A DNA stretch of 64,000 nucleotides from Chanodichthys erythropterus (GCF_024489055.1 NC_090230.1:9245001-9309000); one strand, 5' to 3'; counted from the first letter of the stretch, positions 43,252 to 57,400 are shown. Numbers and translations are program-made. The notes: generated by a model from the sequence alone, not told the origin.

Positions 43252-46169
43252 TATATATCAAATATATATATATATGTGTGTGTGTGTATATATAAAAGCT
43301 GACAGTCTTTTTGCACGCAGTTGAAATTCATCGTCTCATTCCTTATTACATTCCGAGTAAGTGTGACTTTGCCCTGGGCAATGGATCTCTTCCTGTGCGT
43401 TCCTTAAATTCATTCAAGCGGTCTTGGGTCACTTCCCCCTGCGGAAGGAAATGACCTTCAGATGACCTTCACCCAGCCCTTTCCGGAGTCTCCATTCACA
43501 AACCCTACAGGGCTGTAATTCAGAGCATTCTAGCTTGATTTTATGCATTTAGAACTGAAAATATGGGCATAATTTCCCTCCATTCCTTTTTGGATTCTGT
43601 AGATGAAGTCACAACGATGCAATAAGGAGTTGACCAAACCTCTTTAACTGATTCTATATGCATTTATACAATTCATTTCAAAACATTGAATGTGATTTTC
43701 CTCATATATTGCATCAAATATTCTTCATGTGGTTCGGATGAACACTATTCATCATAAACTCTGAATATGAAAGCTGTCATTCAGGTATAGAGATGCCACA
43801 TCGACAAGCTTCAGTCAAGGCTGGAATATTCGTTCTTTTATCCTCGCTGTCTTTGTGTGAATGCAGACTAAACACACTTTTTTACTGTCAAGTGCATCAG
43901 TCGATATTTTCCTTTCTGACAGACAGCTATGGCAGAGATGAATCCAGACCATTACAAACGCACACTGTGGCTCTGATTAATTGTGTGAGTTGTGAAAATG
44001 CTTTGTTGTTACGTTGAAACAACGCAGAGTGAAAGTGATTCATTGCAGCAGCATCTGACTGGAACACACATTAATAGTGTTTCCTTTACGCATGATAGCT
44101 CATATATCACAAGCAGAAACATGGAATATATTCATACAAAACATGATGAATGATAACACAGGCCTGTCAGATGGGTGTTTAAGTGCTTTTGTGCATATAA
44201 ACAAAAGCAAAAGCAGTTGTGTGAAAATTCCTTGCAAGTAGTGGCAGTATTATGGTATAGTGATGACATAGGATGGCAATACTTTGGTACTTTCAAATAT
44301 ACCACATTACATGATAATACTGTGGAACTTTTTTGTAAGCAATTGGATGATTACCATATTCATGTGGTATTAATATACTGTAGTATTCCAATGTACTTCA
44401 AGGAGCACTACGATATTACCAAGCTACAAGTCCAAAAATCATGGTATTTCCATAATACATGTCCAAATAACTATGAAACTACTAAAAAAACACAACATCA
44501 CCAAAATCTTTTTAGTAGTGTTTGCAAACACAACACTTTAGTAACCACATCTCCAAGGACAACTTTGCATGCATCATATTTCTTCAGAAAATCCAATCTA
44601 GTTCTAGATACAGTGTATCTTCAAACCCTTTTAACATCAAAACGTTGTTATGCATCTGTTACTCAAATTTTAGAGTTGTAGCTTTAGCCACTGGCCCAAA
44701 TAAGCTAGACAAGCAACAATCATATCTGATGTAGTTTTTTAGTGAAAGTGTGCATCTCTGCTGGATGTTTTATGGTTGAACGGATGCTTGAATGTGTGAA
44801 AACACGGCTGCAGTCAGGAGAAATGTCAGAGACGGAGAACAAGAGAGATCTGATAACAAGAACCATTGATGTGTTGTGTCTGGTCTGGGTTTTTGTTTTC
44901 TAACACCTCAGAATATTTGACGACATACTGAAATAAAAGCCTGCCGGGTTTTAATACCTTGTGTGCTCAGATACCCGTGAATGTCACCGTCGTTGTTCTC
45001 ACATTTTGTATTAATCGACCAAGGTTACTGTACGTGACAAATGAAATGTCAAGCAATATGTAACGCTCAAAACATCTCCTGCATTTTACTCTTGAGTGAA
45101 TCAGGAAACTCAAAACCATTTAGCACTTTGGGATTCCAGCAAAAAAATCAATATGTTCAGACTCAAAACTCTCTGTACGTGTTTTATTGCTTTTGTGAGA
45201 TGAACAGGGGTTAAAGGTCATATATGTGCATGTGTGTGTGTGTGTGTGTCAGACAGGGTACAGTGTCATATTGTTCATACGGCTATTTTGAGGCACATAT
45301 GTGGTAACTTATATAGAGATGACTGTGTGCATTCACACGCATCGCTTTAACACCTGTCAGACAGGGAGGAAATTAAATCATGTCCTGGAAACACAAACAC
45401 CCAAACGCACATACAGCACTGATAAGACAGGCACTAATTGAAATTCCATTCTTAATGGCCTCTAAGAGCAGATCAGCAATGGGCCGCACGGGTGATTGAC
45501 TTTTATTGTGCTTTTGGTGTCTGTCTTGACCCGCCTAACCATGATCTCTTTGGGGAAAGAAGCTTTAAGAAGCTGCTGTGATGAGTTACAATGCAAGATG
45601 TTTTGTTTAGACATTTAGATCATGTTTTGTTGTGGATTCGTTTAGTTTGGGGCAAAATAGTTTATTAGAACATGTATATTGACAATTTTATTTACACCAT
45701 TAATTTATTGTTAACAAAAAACCCTGCAATAACAACTGAACTCTAGAACTGATGCATTTTATACATCCCAGTGATGTAAATCTTTTGAAACTGTTCACTA
45801 AAAAGATCTGTTCACTGATTCGGATTCAGTAGCCATTTCTGGAGGCTACTAGTGAATTTGGAACATAATTACTCCTACTATTTCTGTCATAGAAAGATAT
45901 GGTAAAAGTGGCAAGAGTAGTATACTAGTATGCGGTTCTGAATTCAGCATACATCATTACACAAACAGGGAGTGACACGTGAGCTTACTAAAATACTACT
46001 CTGTGTTTTTAAAACACTGAGAATTATGTTAGTATGCAAATCCAAATTCATTTGTGTTTTGTGCGTTATAAATGAGTCACTGAATCGATTTGTTCAAAAA
46101 GACAGAGGCTGCATAAGTATGCATACTTCCCTTATATACAGTAGCCAAAAAAACAGTGTGTGAAAAGTA
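43252..46169. other. Intergenic, mostly unique, no gene seen
   Basis: About 43300-43560 has balanced composition and could be a regulatory element. At 44240-44470 repeated ccatggtatt-like phrases form a dispersed repeat, in which a 168-codon ORF arises by chance. A TG run lies near 45230-45250. Confidence 0.45.
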
Positions 46170-46442
46170 ATGCGTATCAATAGTACGAGATTGTAATCTT
46201 GTAGAATATACGCCAAAATGAGTTTTGGCGTGCTTATGGTACAGTTTTTTCGCATACATATGATACGCACTTTATGGCGTATTATACGTACAAACCCCAC
46301 CGTTCTACCAAAGAGCGTATCATACACACGCCATAAAGTGCGTATCATATGCACGCGAAAAATCCACGTACCATAAGCACGCCAAAACTAATTTTGTTGT
46401 ATATATTCTACGAGATTACAAACTCGTACTATTGATACGTAT
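46170..46442. mobile_element. Compact palindromic element
   Basis: Two arms of about 125 bases are inverted copies (atgcgtatcaatagtacgag against ctcgtactattgatacgtat; gatacgcactttatggcgt against acgccataaagtgcgtatc). The loop is under 30 bases. Confidence 0.8.
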
Positions 46443-46728
46443 TCTCATGTGATCGCGTTGCTGAATTCATAGTTTTCATAAAACATTATGTGAAAAGTAC
46501 CCGGATGACTTGCTGCTTCTTAAGTGCGTATCAAGTGGACACTTTACTATCCCATGAGACCACGGGAGAGAAATTCTAGTTGTGTTCGACTTGAAGCAGT
46601 GCTGAGCAAACTGATCGGTGTATGACATCAAAGTACCACGAGAGCGAGTCAAAAGCATAGGCTACAGAACCGTCTGCTCTCTAACGCTCTCCAGGTACTT
46701 TATACACCGGTCGGTCTGAGCACACCTT

Positions 46729-47343
46729 AGCTGTGTCCCAATTCAAAGGCTGCATCCTTTGTACGCCGCATTCGAAGGCTGATTAAGTGGCACGATGAAG
46801 GCTGTTTTAATTCAAAGGCTTCTTCAAATGCGTCCTCCAAATATGTCTATGTAACAGTCGGGGTGTACACCCCCAATATTTGCATATGCCAGCCCATGTT
46901 CACAGCATTATGAAAGGCATTAGACAAGGGCAGCTAGTAACATCTGGATCTGTGCACAGCCGAATCATCAGACTAGGCAGCTCATTTGCATTTAAAGGGA
47001 CAGACACAAAAATGGTGTGTTTTTGCTCACACCCAAATAGGAGCAAATTTGACAAGCTATAATAAATGATCTGTGGGGTATTTTGAGCTGAAACTTCATA
47101 GACACATTCTGGGGACACCAGACTTATATTACATCTTGTAAAAGGGGCATTATAGGTCCCCTTTAATATAACTTCTAGTCTAGTCCAATCCAAACATTAC
47201 TGCTACTCATCAACGGCAGCTGTCACAGTTGCTAAGTGACAAGAACAATCCTCCGGCTAGACCATTCCATTCAACAATGCTCGTTTCGTGTCCTTTGAAG
47301 TCTGCATCCTTTGAAGGATGTAGTCTCTGAATTGGGACACAGC
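46729..47343. mobile_element. Inverted-repeat DNA element with internal repeat copy
   Basis: The ends agctgtgtcccaattcaaag and tgaattgggacacagc are inverted. The interior contains a second repeat (46975-47165) that is also found at 55612-55802. Confidence 0.7.
46975..47165. repeat. Dispersed repeat, copy A
   Basis: It runs from cagctcatttgcatttaaag to aaaggggcattataggtccc and ends at TTAA. It matches 55612-55802 in order and orientation. Confidence 0.8.
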
Positions 47344-47842
47344 CCTTATGAATGGCACTGAAGTGACGTAACACTGGTATCGAAGGTCACATGACAATGA
47401 CAACATGACGAATACATGGCTGTTCAGTAGATCCAACCAATGGAAATGTTTCTTCACAGCCCATGCTCAATGCTATTGGTTGTGCAGTCAAACACTTCAT
47501 AGTCAATCAATGTATGATTCGTTCACTCAAAAGATTTGTACACAAACAAAACACCACTAATTAAGAGATCATAAATACATCCCGAACTGAAAGCCAAATG
47601 GATTTTTATCACATTCTATGACAGCATCGCTTTCAAAATTGATTGAAATCAGGTAAGAGATGATGATTCACACGCTATTTTTATGACATCTATATGTAGA
47701 CAAAACAATTATGAGGTTATTTATCAGTCTGCTTATGTAGGGAAAAGACAGCAAGGAAGCTCACTGGGTTTTGAAACACTTCCCAAAGAAGGAGTCTCTC
47801 AAGTGTTAGAAATGTCACTTCCCATTCCGTGTCCCTGTAACC

Positions 47843-47880
<38 letters not shown>

Positions 47881-48354
47881 CGCAAGATCAATAGGTGCTG
47901 TCTGCAAAGCTTTGTTCTGTAAATCCTGAGGCTGAGAGAATCAGTCATGCACAGCTGCAGAATACAGACAGAGGGGAAACAGACAATAGCCACAGTGTGT
48001 GTGTGTGTGTAGATTTGTGTGATCAAAACCTCTGAACACAATGCAAAACGATCTACAACAGCTACCTGTACAATTAAATGCTCACAAAGACTTTCAAAGG
48101 CGACTTTAAATTAGATGAATTATTTAAAGGATTAAAGAAAAAAAATTTTTTTTATATCCTATAGTTTAAATTGAAATGCATTTTCTATATATACAGTGGC
48201 AAGATGTAAACCACTTGAAGAATCTGTGAAAATGTGAATAATTTTAATAAAATAAGAGAGATACAAAATGCATGTTATTTTTGTTTAGTACTGTCCTGAG
48301 TAAGATATTTTACATAAAAGATGTTTGCATTTAGTTCACAAGACAAAACAATAG
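47344..48354. other. Intergenic, no gene seen
   Basis: It contains (CA)n at 47847-47878 and a TG run near 47996-48010. The rest is unremarkable. Confidence 0.5.
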
Positions 48355-49210
48355 CTGAATTAAATAAAATAACCCCATTCATAAGTATGTGAACCATTGA
48401 TTCTCAATACTGTGTGTGGTTACCTGATGATCCACGACTGTTTATATGTTTTGTGATGGTTGTTCATGAGTCTCTTGTTTGTCCTGAACAGTTAAACTGA
48501 GCTCTGTTCTTCAGAAAAATCCTCCAGCTCCTGCAGATTCATCAGTTTAAGCATTTTTTGCATATTTGAACCCTTTACAGCAGTGACTGAATGATTTTGA
48601 GATTCATCTGTTCACACTGAGGACAAATGAGGGACTCAAACATAGCTATAAAAAAGGTTCAAACATTCACTGATGCTCCAAAAGGAAACACGGTGCATTA
48701 AGAGTCGGGGGGTGAAAACTTGTGAATTCAAATATCAAGGTAAACTGTATTTAATTTTTCTTCCGGGAAACCTGCAAGTATCTTCTGTTGCTTCCGAAGG
48801 GCAGTACTAAATGAAAAACAATGATATTTAAACAAAATAAGAAAAATTGTGACATCTTCATCCTGTTCAAAAGTTTTCACCCCCCGACTCTTAATGCGTC
48901 GTGTTTCGTTGTGGAGCATCAGTGAATGTTTGAACCTTTTTTAATAGTTGTGTTTGAGTCCCTCAGTTGTCCTCAGTATGAAAACACAGATCTCAAAATC
49001 CTACAGTCACTGCTGGAAAGGGTTCAAATATGCAAAAATGCTTGAAAACTGATGAATCTGCAGGAGCTGGAGGATTTTTCTTAAGAACAGAGCTCAGTTT
49101 AACTGCTCAGGACAAACAAGAGACTCATGAACAACCATCACAAAACACAAAAACAGTCGTGGATCATCAGGTAACCACACACAGTATTGAGAATCAATGG
49201 TTTTTGAAAA
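48355..49210. mobile_element. Foldback element, ~340-base arms
   Basis: The left arm (about 48355-48728) and right arm (about 48870-49210) are inverted copies, for example gactcttaatgc / gcattaagagtc and ctgcagattcatcagttt / aaactgatgaatctgcag. The ~140-base loop lies near 48800. Confidence 0.85.
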
Positions 49211-49306
49211 TCAAACTGAGATTTTTGAAAACTATGCCATGGCTGCCCACATTCGCTCTGCGTATCCTTGACGACCATGTAAACAATAACATTGAGACTC
49301 ACCTGT

Positions 49307-51046
49307 GGCCTGTTGCATGAAGCTAGTTGAACAAACTCTGAGTTTCAGAGTAGGTTTGGAGTTGACAAATCCAGATAAATCCAACCTGGTTTAGATCAGG
49401 ATCAACTGTTGCACAATGCTCCGTATAAACTTTCTCTGTCAACTCAGGTTTAATCCAGAGTTTGCAAAGCGCATACACCTGAAGGTGTGATACGTGCAGC
49501 ACAATCACACGGAACAAGGAGAACGTCTATTTGATTCACTTATCGCGAGAGAGCCGCGCAATTCACGTCTCTTCCGAAGATTAAGAGATTGTTATGAAAA
49601 ATATGAAAATAAACGCATTTATAAATACTGATGCAGTCAAAGTTTGAGAAGGCAGCTGAAAGAAAATATCTGACTATATCAATGCATGTGACTCAAACAA
49701 ATAGGCCAAATAATTCATATAGTTTCACAAAGAGCTCAAAAGAATACATGCAAGCTTAATCTGTTTAAAAGCTTTATATTATCCATGTATTATATTTATT
49801 TTAATTTAAAAGCAAAGTTTAATGTTGTCAATAAATATAAAAGGCCTAATCATATGAATATGTCATGAATGATTCATAATTTAAAATTTATTTAATATAA
49901 ATATAATGAATAATTAAACTTGAGCAAAACTTGAGCAATTTGTCTCTAAAATGTTTTCACTATAAACTGATTTAATTTGGAGCGAGAGATACAGGGGGAG
50001 TGGCTTTATTGCATCAGACACATGTCACTTTACTCACAGCTGATTGGTCGAGTTTGGGTTTGTGATCTCTAACTTAGAATAAAACCTGCTCCGGAGCAGG
50101 TTAGCGTGTAGCGTACGTTACCATAGCAATGAACCCCGCTAAAACCCAATCCACTTTCATAATGCCTGGCTCACACTACAGGAGTTTTAGGCCGATTTAT
50201 GCCCGATTTTCCCCTCCCGATAATCTGAGAAAAAAATCTTGTCCACGACCTCGATCGGTTCCGATGTTCGGTGCAGATTATCTGGTAATGTGAGACGTTC
50301 ACATATAAAATCTTGTACCTCCTGATCTGATCTCACACAAATCGGGCTCACCCCGATCATATCAAACATGTTTGATATTTATCGGGATGAGCAAGATTGT
50401 AGTAACACCAGTACTGTCACAATAGCCAATAGGAAACAAGTATACAACGCGACGGAAGTGACAGACATTTCGAAATGGCGACCGCGAAACCAAGATCAAG
50501 GAATCTACAATGTAAAAGGTGACACTAGCGCTTTTGAACTACAGTAGGCAGGCAATATTATAACGGTAAACATTCTAGCACACTACGATAGTAATAAAAG
50601 GTCAATTTTACCTCCATTTATCGCTGAAGAACTGACAATCCACGTTGAGCCCGTCTCCTCAACCATTTTTTCATCCACACTCGTTTATTCTTCCGCTTTT
50701 GTGTTTTCTCACAACAAACGATTATTATTGCTACAGCAAGTTTCCGTGTTTCAGTAGCCTATCCATTTTGTTTACATCCGCTTTCGATCTGCTGCGTAGA
50801 TCACGTGACGCGCTTCCTCTGGCAGATAATCTTAATAATATTTTGTAGTGTGTGATGCTCCGTGAATTTCAAATCTTGTAGTGTGAGCATGTTTAAGATT
50901 TGAGGGAATAAAATCGGCAAAGATTCTCCTGAAGTGTGTGCTGCAACCAGATTTTACAATTGGATAGGATTTAAAAACTCCTTTAGTGTGAGCCAGGCAT
51001 AAGCCCGAAAAACCTAGCAACTGAAACTGGCTTTGTGCAACAGGCC
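49307..51046. mobile_element. Inverted-repeat element (Harbinger-like ends) with nested element
   Basis: The ends ggcctgttgcatgaagc and gctttgtgcaacaggcc are inverted with few mismatches. The left interior (49320-50160) is unique to this element. A second element interrupts it at 50162-51000. The superfamily is a guess from the termini. Confidence 0.65.
50162..51000. mobile_element. Nested inverted-repeat element
   Basis: It begins atgcctggctcacactacag and ends tagtgtgagccaggcat, an inverted pair. The interior is GC-richer near 50450-50500 but has no long ORF. Confidence 0.75.
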
Positions 51047-53364
51047 ACTGCAATCTTTGTTGGCTTTGTTGTCATTTTCAGCAGCCATTGTGCAGTTAAA
51101 CTCTGCATTTTTTTAATACTGCAGCTGCCTACATGTGCAAGAGGCAACTGTTTAGACTTGTACGTGAATTAACAGTCATGTGACATTCGTTTTCAGTCAT
51201 GTAGTGTAGACGAAGATTGTTTCTGAAACGCTGTGGAAACGCCAGTATAGACGAGGATCGTTTTCCTTTTAAAACGCCATTTTAAAATGAAAATCACTAG
51301 TGTAAAAGAGGCTGCTGCGTCCGCATGTCCGTTATGTCCATGAGACGTAGTGTGTCCCAGTTGTCATTTTAGGTTTCAGAGGGTGCTCGTGAGCGCCCCC
51401 TTTGCGGTTGATATGTGCCCTCGATAGTGACTTTTGCCAAGCCCACATCAAAGCGGTCTCCACAGCAGACTTCTTCCCGACAGTCAAAGCGGTGTTACGT
51501 CATGAAAGTATGAACTCGTAGGGAAACTGCAAGTTTTTAGGGTGCCATTTGGGACAGGGCCCATGAAGTGCTCAGATTTCTTGTTCAGCTTGTCTGGGCG
51601 CCCACTCTGGTCTAGTGCCCTGGGCACATGCCTGGTAGGCCCGTGCGTTAATTCGTCCCTGATGTTTGTACGCGTCAATGGAAGAAAGTATGCACGAGAA
51701 CCATAACTGATTCTGAATAGGAACCGGTTCTCAGCTACTTCAGAGTCATACAATGTCTCTCCACTCACACTGGGATTTATTTTGCAATAATGAATAACCA
51801 GCTGACTACATGATGCCTTACATTAGTCATGCTTGTGTTTATGAACCCTTGACTAAAAACAAACACTCTATTTCACGCCATTGCACGCACACTGTAGATT
51901 ACAGAGGATAAAGGACAGCAGTACAATAGCTCCATCATTAGCTCACACACAATCGTAAATTCTCTCACAGTGGGCAGTCAGTTGAACATATGCTGAAGTC
52001 TCTGCCTTAGTGCCTTTTGCTCTGGCCACACACACTCACTCTCACTCTTTATCTCTGCCATCTGCTATGCTCTTTGGCCTATGTGTGTGTAAGAGAGACT
52101 GTGTTCGGTTGATACACACCTGGCAAACCAGTTTGAGCATGGGCATTGTGACTATCAAACCAATCATACTCTTTCCCTTTGATCATTTTGTGATTATAAT
52201 AAGGAGTCTATTAATTGTACTTTGTGCATTTGCAAAGGACAATTTTGATTGGTGTATATTTGTATGTGTGACACTTGATGTGTGTGGTCCTCACCTTAAA
52301 GGTCATGCTAATTTGGCAAATTGTGTGTGTGAAATGTGTTTTTGTCTATATATGAGCTTTGCATTACTTGTTATACCAAACAAATTCACTTTTTTGACTT
52401 ATTTAAAGTTTCTGTGTTTATAGCTATTGTATAGTTTGGGGAGAAATTTGTCCTCATTTAGATAAACTGGAAAGATAGGTTAGTTAGCTAGTTAGATAGC
52501 GAGATAAATGTGTGTGTGGTTCATAAAGGTCATGCTAATTTTGCAATCCATGAACATTAAGCCTTTGGGAGCTCCAATTGTGTATGTTTGTGTCTTGCTA
52601 TTTGCTGGTGTGAATGTGTGTAATTATCTGAGAGACTTGCATGAAATTTTCTTTACCCTTCTGTACAAAACGAATTAATTTCTAAGGTCGTATGTTGAAA
52701 TAAATAGCGTGTGCGTATGATAATACCAGTCGGTTTGCACTAATGACTCAATTAGCAAAGAGTCTCTTATCATAATGGGATCAGCAGAGAGAGATTGTCA
52801 GAGAAACAAAGAATTCCCAGGGAAAATCTCACAAAGCCTGTCAAGAACATATCCGGGGTCATATTTCATGCCTAAAACATACTAAAATAAGTGATTGTAT
52901 TTTGCTTAAAGAAAATAAAGTCTGTTTTTAGGACCATTATGATAATTTGGAATTTTGATATCAATTTTATTGTAATTAAGTACATACTTTATCCAAAATC
53001 TCAAAGTGTTGTTTTAGTATTATTTTTATATTTTCATAAGTTTTAGTGATTTTGTTATGTGCTTTAGTCAAATTGATTTATAATTATTACTTTTAAAAAT
53101 GTATTTACTGTAGCTTTAGTTTTAATAATTTTAGTACTTCAACTTCAACTTATTTTATTCAATTTAGCTGCCCAGGCAACATTTGTAATTTTTCGTTATG
53201 TTACGCATTCGGTTAAGATTTTTTAAGAGGTTTTTCATCAAATAGTAATATTTTAATTTTAGCTTTATTTCATTTAATGAAAATTATTTTTAATAGTTTA
53301 ATAGTTTTAATAGTTAGCAATAACAATGAATTCTCATTACAATGTAAAAAATATAATACACGTG

Positions 53365-53368
<4 letters not shown>
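51047..53368. other. Intergenic, no gene seen
   Basis: A possible CTCF-like motif on the minus strand (gagcgccccctttg) is near 51391. About 52000-52430 has a chance ORF in TG-rich DNA. AT content rises to the right. Confidence 0.45.
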
Positions 53369-53454
<86 letters not shown>

Positions 53455-53470
53455 TACACATACACATACA
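53369..53470. repeat. (TA)n-(CA)n microsatellite
   Basis: About 72 bases of TA are followed by CACA and ACATAC units. Confidence 0.95.
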
Positions 53471-53759
53471 CATTTTAATAGCATTTGTTGTACTGCTTTT
53501 AATTAATGTAGTACATTTTGTTTAATATATATTCAATAAAAAAACAACATCGAGAACGTGAATTTTGCAAAAACAAAATAAAATAAAATTAATACATCCA
53601 CTAATGAAATTTTTTGTGGAAAAATATGCTTAATCAAAAAGTAATATTTTATTTTTATTTCAGTTAATGAAAACAATTTTTAATAGTTTTTGTTAGGAAT
53701 AACACTGAATTCTCATTACAATAATGTAAAAAAAAATCATACAATATAATATACACATA

Positions 53760-53797
53760 TGTATATATGTGTGTGTGTATATATGTTTGTTTGTGTG

Positions 53798-53875
<78 letters not shown>
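53760..53875. repeat. (TA)n-(CA)n microsatellite, second copy of a local duplication
   Basis: TG, TA and CA runs occur in order. The flanks (taattaatgtagtacatttt and ttttgtttaatatatattc) also flank the microsatellite at 53369, so a segment of about 430 bases has been duplicated in tandem. Confidence 0.85.
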
Positions 53876-55611
53876 TACAAACATACATAACTAAATACTT
53901 GTACTGCTTTTAATTAATGTAGTACATTTTGTTTAATATATATTCAATAAAAAATCTCTATTGAGAATTTTAATTTTGCAAAAATAATAATAATAATAAT
54001 AATAATACGTCCACTAATGTAATTTTTTTGGGGGAAATATGCTCAATTTCTAAGAAAATAATGTACTAATGCCAAAAGTCTTAATGGTCTTAAAACAGTC
54101 TTTTTGCAAATATAATTTCTTAATTTTAACAGTGATTTTCTGGTGAAATGACCCGCACCCCAGTGAGAAGTGATTGACCAAATTCTAGCGACAGAGAAAA
54201 AGCGAGACAGAGACACAGTCGGGTCATTATCAGTCCATCAGCCAGCTGTCTCCAACAATATTCACCATATTCACCTCCATTTCGCCTGTCTGTCGGCCCA
54301 CCTGTCTTCCTGCTGTAGACGAGCCCGTCTCTCCCCCGCTAATGAATAGGTCCAGTCCAATAATGGACTCTTTAGAAAATGCTGTCAGTGTGAAGAGCTG
54401 TTTGGGTGTACTCATGTGACCCTGTAGGGCACGGAAAAGGAGCCCCCATGTATCCAAAGAGTGCTTTCACATTTAATCCATTCATTAAGCATGGAATGGT
54501 GTAATTATGTTGTGTGTTAACCACGAATGAAGATTGTGTGTGTGTGTGTGTGTGCATGTGTGTGTGTCGAGAGAGACATTTGTTTCTGGTGCTGCGCAGG
54601 AAACAACACAGACGGTCATGAATATATAATAATGTTTATTGTTATTAAAAGATCAGGCTTACAAGGGAAATGTCTGTGGATGGGAATATTCCAACACAAA
54701 CATTCCAACTTTCAAGATTTAGGGAGGAATTTGCTAAGAACAAATGGATAAAAATAGTTTTTTTGCACATGCATTGTTTAGTACTAAAGGAATTATTTAA
54801 ATCAGAGGATGGTGCATTTTTGTAGGGCACAATTCCTGATCCTAAAGTCAAAGGTATTTATTTACCCTTCTGTTCATTGGACTTTTGTAGTGTTGGGCTT
54901 ATTTTATTATTTGAAAATTCTACTAAAATTTGTTTATGTCTGCATTAATCATTTCACACCGGACTGCTTTGTGAACGAATGTCAATACAAAGGGACAATA
55001 CAAAACAGAGATTGTGCTAAAAAGTTATTACTCAAGAATAGATCAGTAAACTGTTCATGATCCACCTTAAGCTGTAATTACTGTCTCCAGAGTGATACTG
55101 GATACGGCAGTAATGAAGTTGAGAGCACTTTATTACAGTTCATCGGAGTTGATTTACGGATATAAAGATTACCAGTTTATTAAGCACCACCCGAAAAGGC
55201 AAAAGGTCTTTATATATTTGTTTACTGTTAGTTGTAACAAGTGTTTCTGTGTACTTCGCTGTGTATGTTGATGATAATGCAAGGGAGAGAAAGCGAGTTT
55301 ATGGATAATATTTTAATGCACACTTGCTCTGTGTTTTATTAAGCTCTTACCGTGATTTTCTAGAGTGAAAACAGATGCTTCATATTTTGTGTGAAGTACA
55401 ATAAACATCATAAAACTCATTGGTAAACTGGCTTGTGCTAATATAGTGGATAAAAATAAGAAGATAATATAAGTTATAACCGTAATTAAACTAAACTATA
55501 CCTGTTCTATCTTCACGCAGCATATATTCGCAGTTTCGTCATTATAGTGCATCCTGACTGAATACTGACAGGGGAGAACGAGCTCTTGAAGCTCCGCCCT
55601 CTTAGGCAAGC
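53876..55611. other. Intergenic with a unique stretch
   Basis: About 54125-54470 is balanced, non-repetitive DNA with homeodomain-like cores (gctaatgaat, ccaataatgg) and may be a conserved element. The rest is AT-rich. No exon is seen. Confidence 0.4.
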
Positions 55612-55802
55612 GCAGCAGCTCATTTGCATTTAAAGGGCACACACTGAAACGGTGCATTTTTGCTCAACCCCAAAAAGTGGCAATTTTAACATGCTATAAA
55701 AAATCTGTGGGGTACTTTGAGCTAAAACTTAACATACACGCTCTGGGGACAACAGAGACTTATTTTACATCTTGTAAAAGGGGACATAATAGGTCCCCTT
55801 TA
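55612..55802. repeat. Dispersed repeat, copy B
   Basis: It runs from cagctcatttgcatttaaag to aaaggggacataataggtcc and ends TTTAA. It is the same family as 46975-47165. Confidence 0.8.
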
Positions 55803-57304
55803 AATGCAGTGCTGTCAATTTAGTGATTTTGTCACTAGATTTAGTGACTTCCCTGCCCTTTTGAGACTTTTTTCAAAAGCCTAGTGACAAATTTAGCAAC
55901 TTCTTGCTGATATTAATATAAATCAGTGGACTCGCCAGTATGACGTCATCTAGCAACATTTATAAACCAGTTTTAGCTACTTTCAACTGAAAGCAGTTGG
56001 CAACTGATTAAATGTTTGATTTCCAAACGTTTCGGTGAGTTTTCATGACTGTCATGTTGACTATTCAGATATGTTTGAAGTATTTTGAATTTTGCTTTAT
56101 GTTTGTTGTTGTTTTCAACTCTGAATTTGAGTTTTACACTATATTGTAAGTTTGGCTATCATATTACATGCATTTATACATGTGACCCATGTTTGCAAAA
56201 TGAGTCGCAATGAGCAAATTATCAAAAATGAGTTATTTTCTCCATTGTTATTGTAATAAATTCTCTATTTAAAAAAAACCTTCAAAATGATGTTTGTTGG
56301 AATCCAATTGGAGTCAATTTTGAGAAAAATATATTTTAAGTTTTCTGAAGGTTCCAAAACAAAATCACCTAGCAACCAAATTTGGCACAAACCAAGTCAA
56401 AACCCATCTCTCTAATGTAATTTTTTGCTTGTGTTTTGTTGTGCCACACCAGGTTTGATATTAGTTTTGGCAAACGGCATTGGTTATTTTTAGTGCTGTC
56501 AAATAGATAAATCACGATTAACCACATTTAACATAAAAGTCTGTAAATAAATAATGTCTCATTATTGACTGCAAACCTCATGGTTGTCTTGTCTTCATGT
56601 GACATGTATAAATGAAAGGGAGCTTATATTTTTATCCCTTTAATTTCAAAATGATCAGCTAATTAGCATCAGCTATTCATTTGACTGCAAACTCTTTTCA
56701 GTGCTGCTATCATGGGTGGTGCACTTCAACTTGAAACACTTCAACACAGGATATGACCAATCAGGGAGCAAAGAATTCTCATAGTGGGCGGAGTCTGGAA
56801 AACTAATGGAACATGAGCAGTGATTTCATTAACCCAAGACAGATTTCATTAACCCAGGACAGATTTTATTAGCTTAACAGAATTAAAGACATAGGAAGGG
56901 GGTCTCTTTCAATCTCTGCTTCTGTTCTCTGAAGAAAAACCCTTTCAGTTAAGTTTATTCAGTTTATGAATGGCTGCCATCATGGTTTGGTATGGTACAG
57001 TTTGACAGTGAAAGAAAGAGTCATTATGGTACTCTCCACAAATAGGGCACAAAACAGGGCTTATATCTGTATATCAGTTTTTCACCAGAAAATGTCGATT
57101 TTTTTTTTATCTCAGGAAGTTACACTAAACATCTTAATATTTTGTATTATAATATATTTAATTAAATAGGTCACAAAATAAAATATAAGTGATTTATTTA
57201 CACATTATTCATAAATAAAATGTTGGTTGTTCACCTCAGGTTACAATAAAAATACACAAAAATATTACTATTTACATTTAATACACAATATTTTTTTAAT
57301 ATTT

Positions 57305-57308
<4 letters not shown>
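55803..57308. other. Intergenic, no gene seen
   Basis: It is AT-rich with short dispersed-repeat phrases. No exon or RNA gene could be supported. Confidence 0.5.

Positions 57309-57398
<90 letters not shown>
57309..57398. repeat. (TA)n microsatellite
   Basis: About 90 bases of uninterrupted alternating TA. Confidence 0.95.

Positions 57399-57400
<2 letters not shown>

Noticed and set aside
44175..44681. 168-codon ORF downstream of rnd3
   Set aside because: It runs through ccatggtatt-type dispersed repeat, uses AT-rich codons and resembles no protein family. A chance ORF is the simplest reading.
52010..52423. 137-codon ORF
   Set aside because: It lies in TG-rich and AT-rich DNA, is dominated by hydrophobic and Cys codons, and has no splice sites or family similarity.
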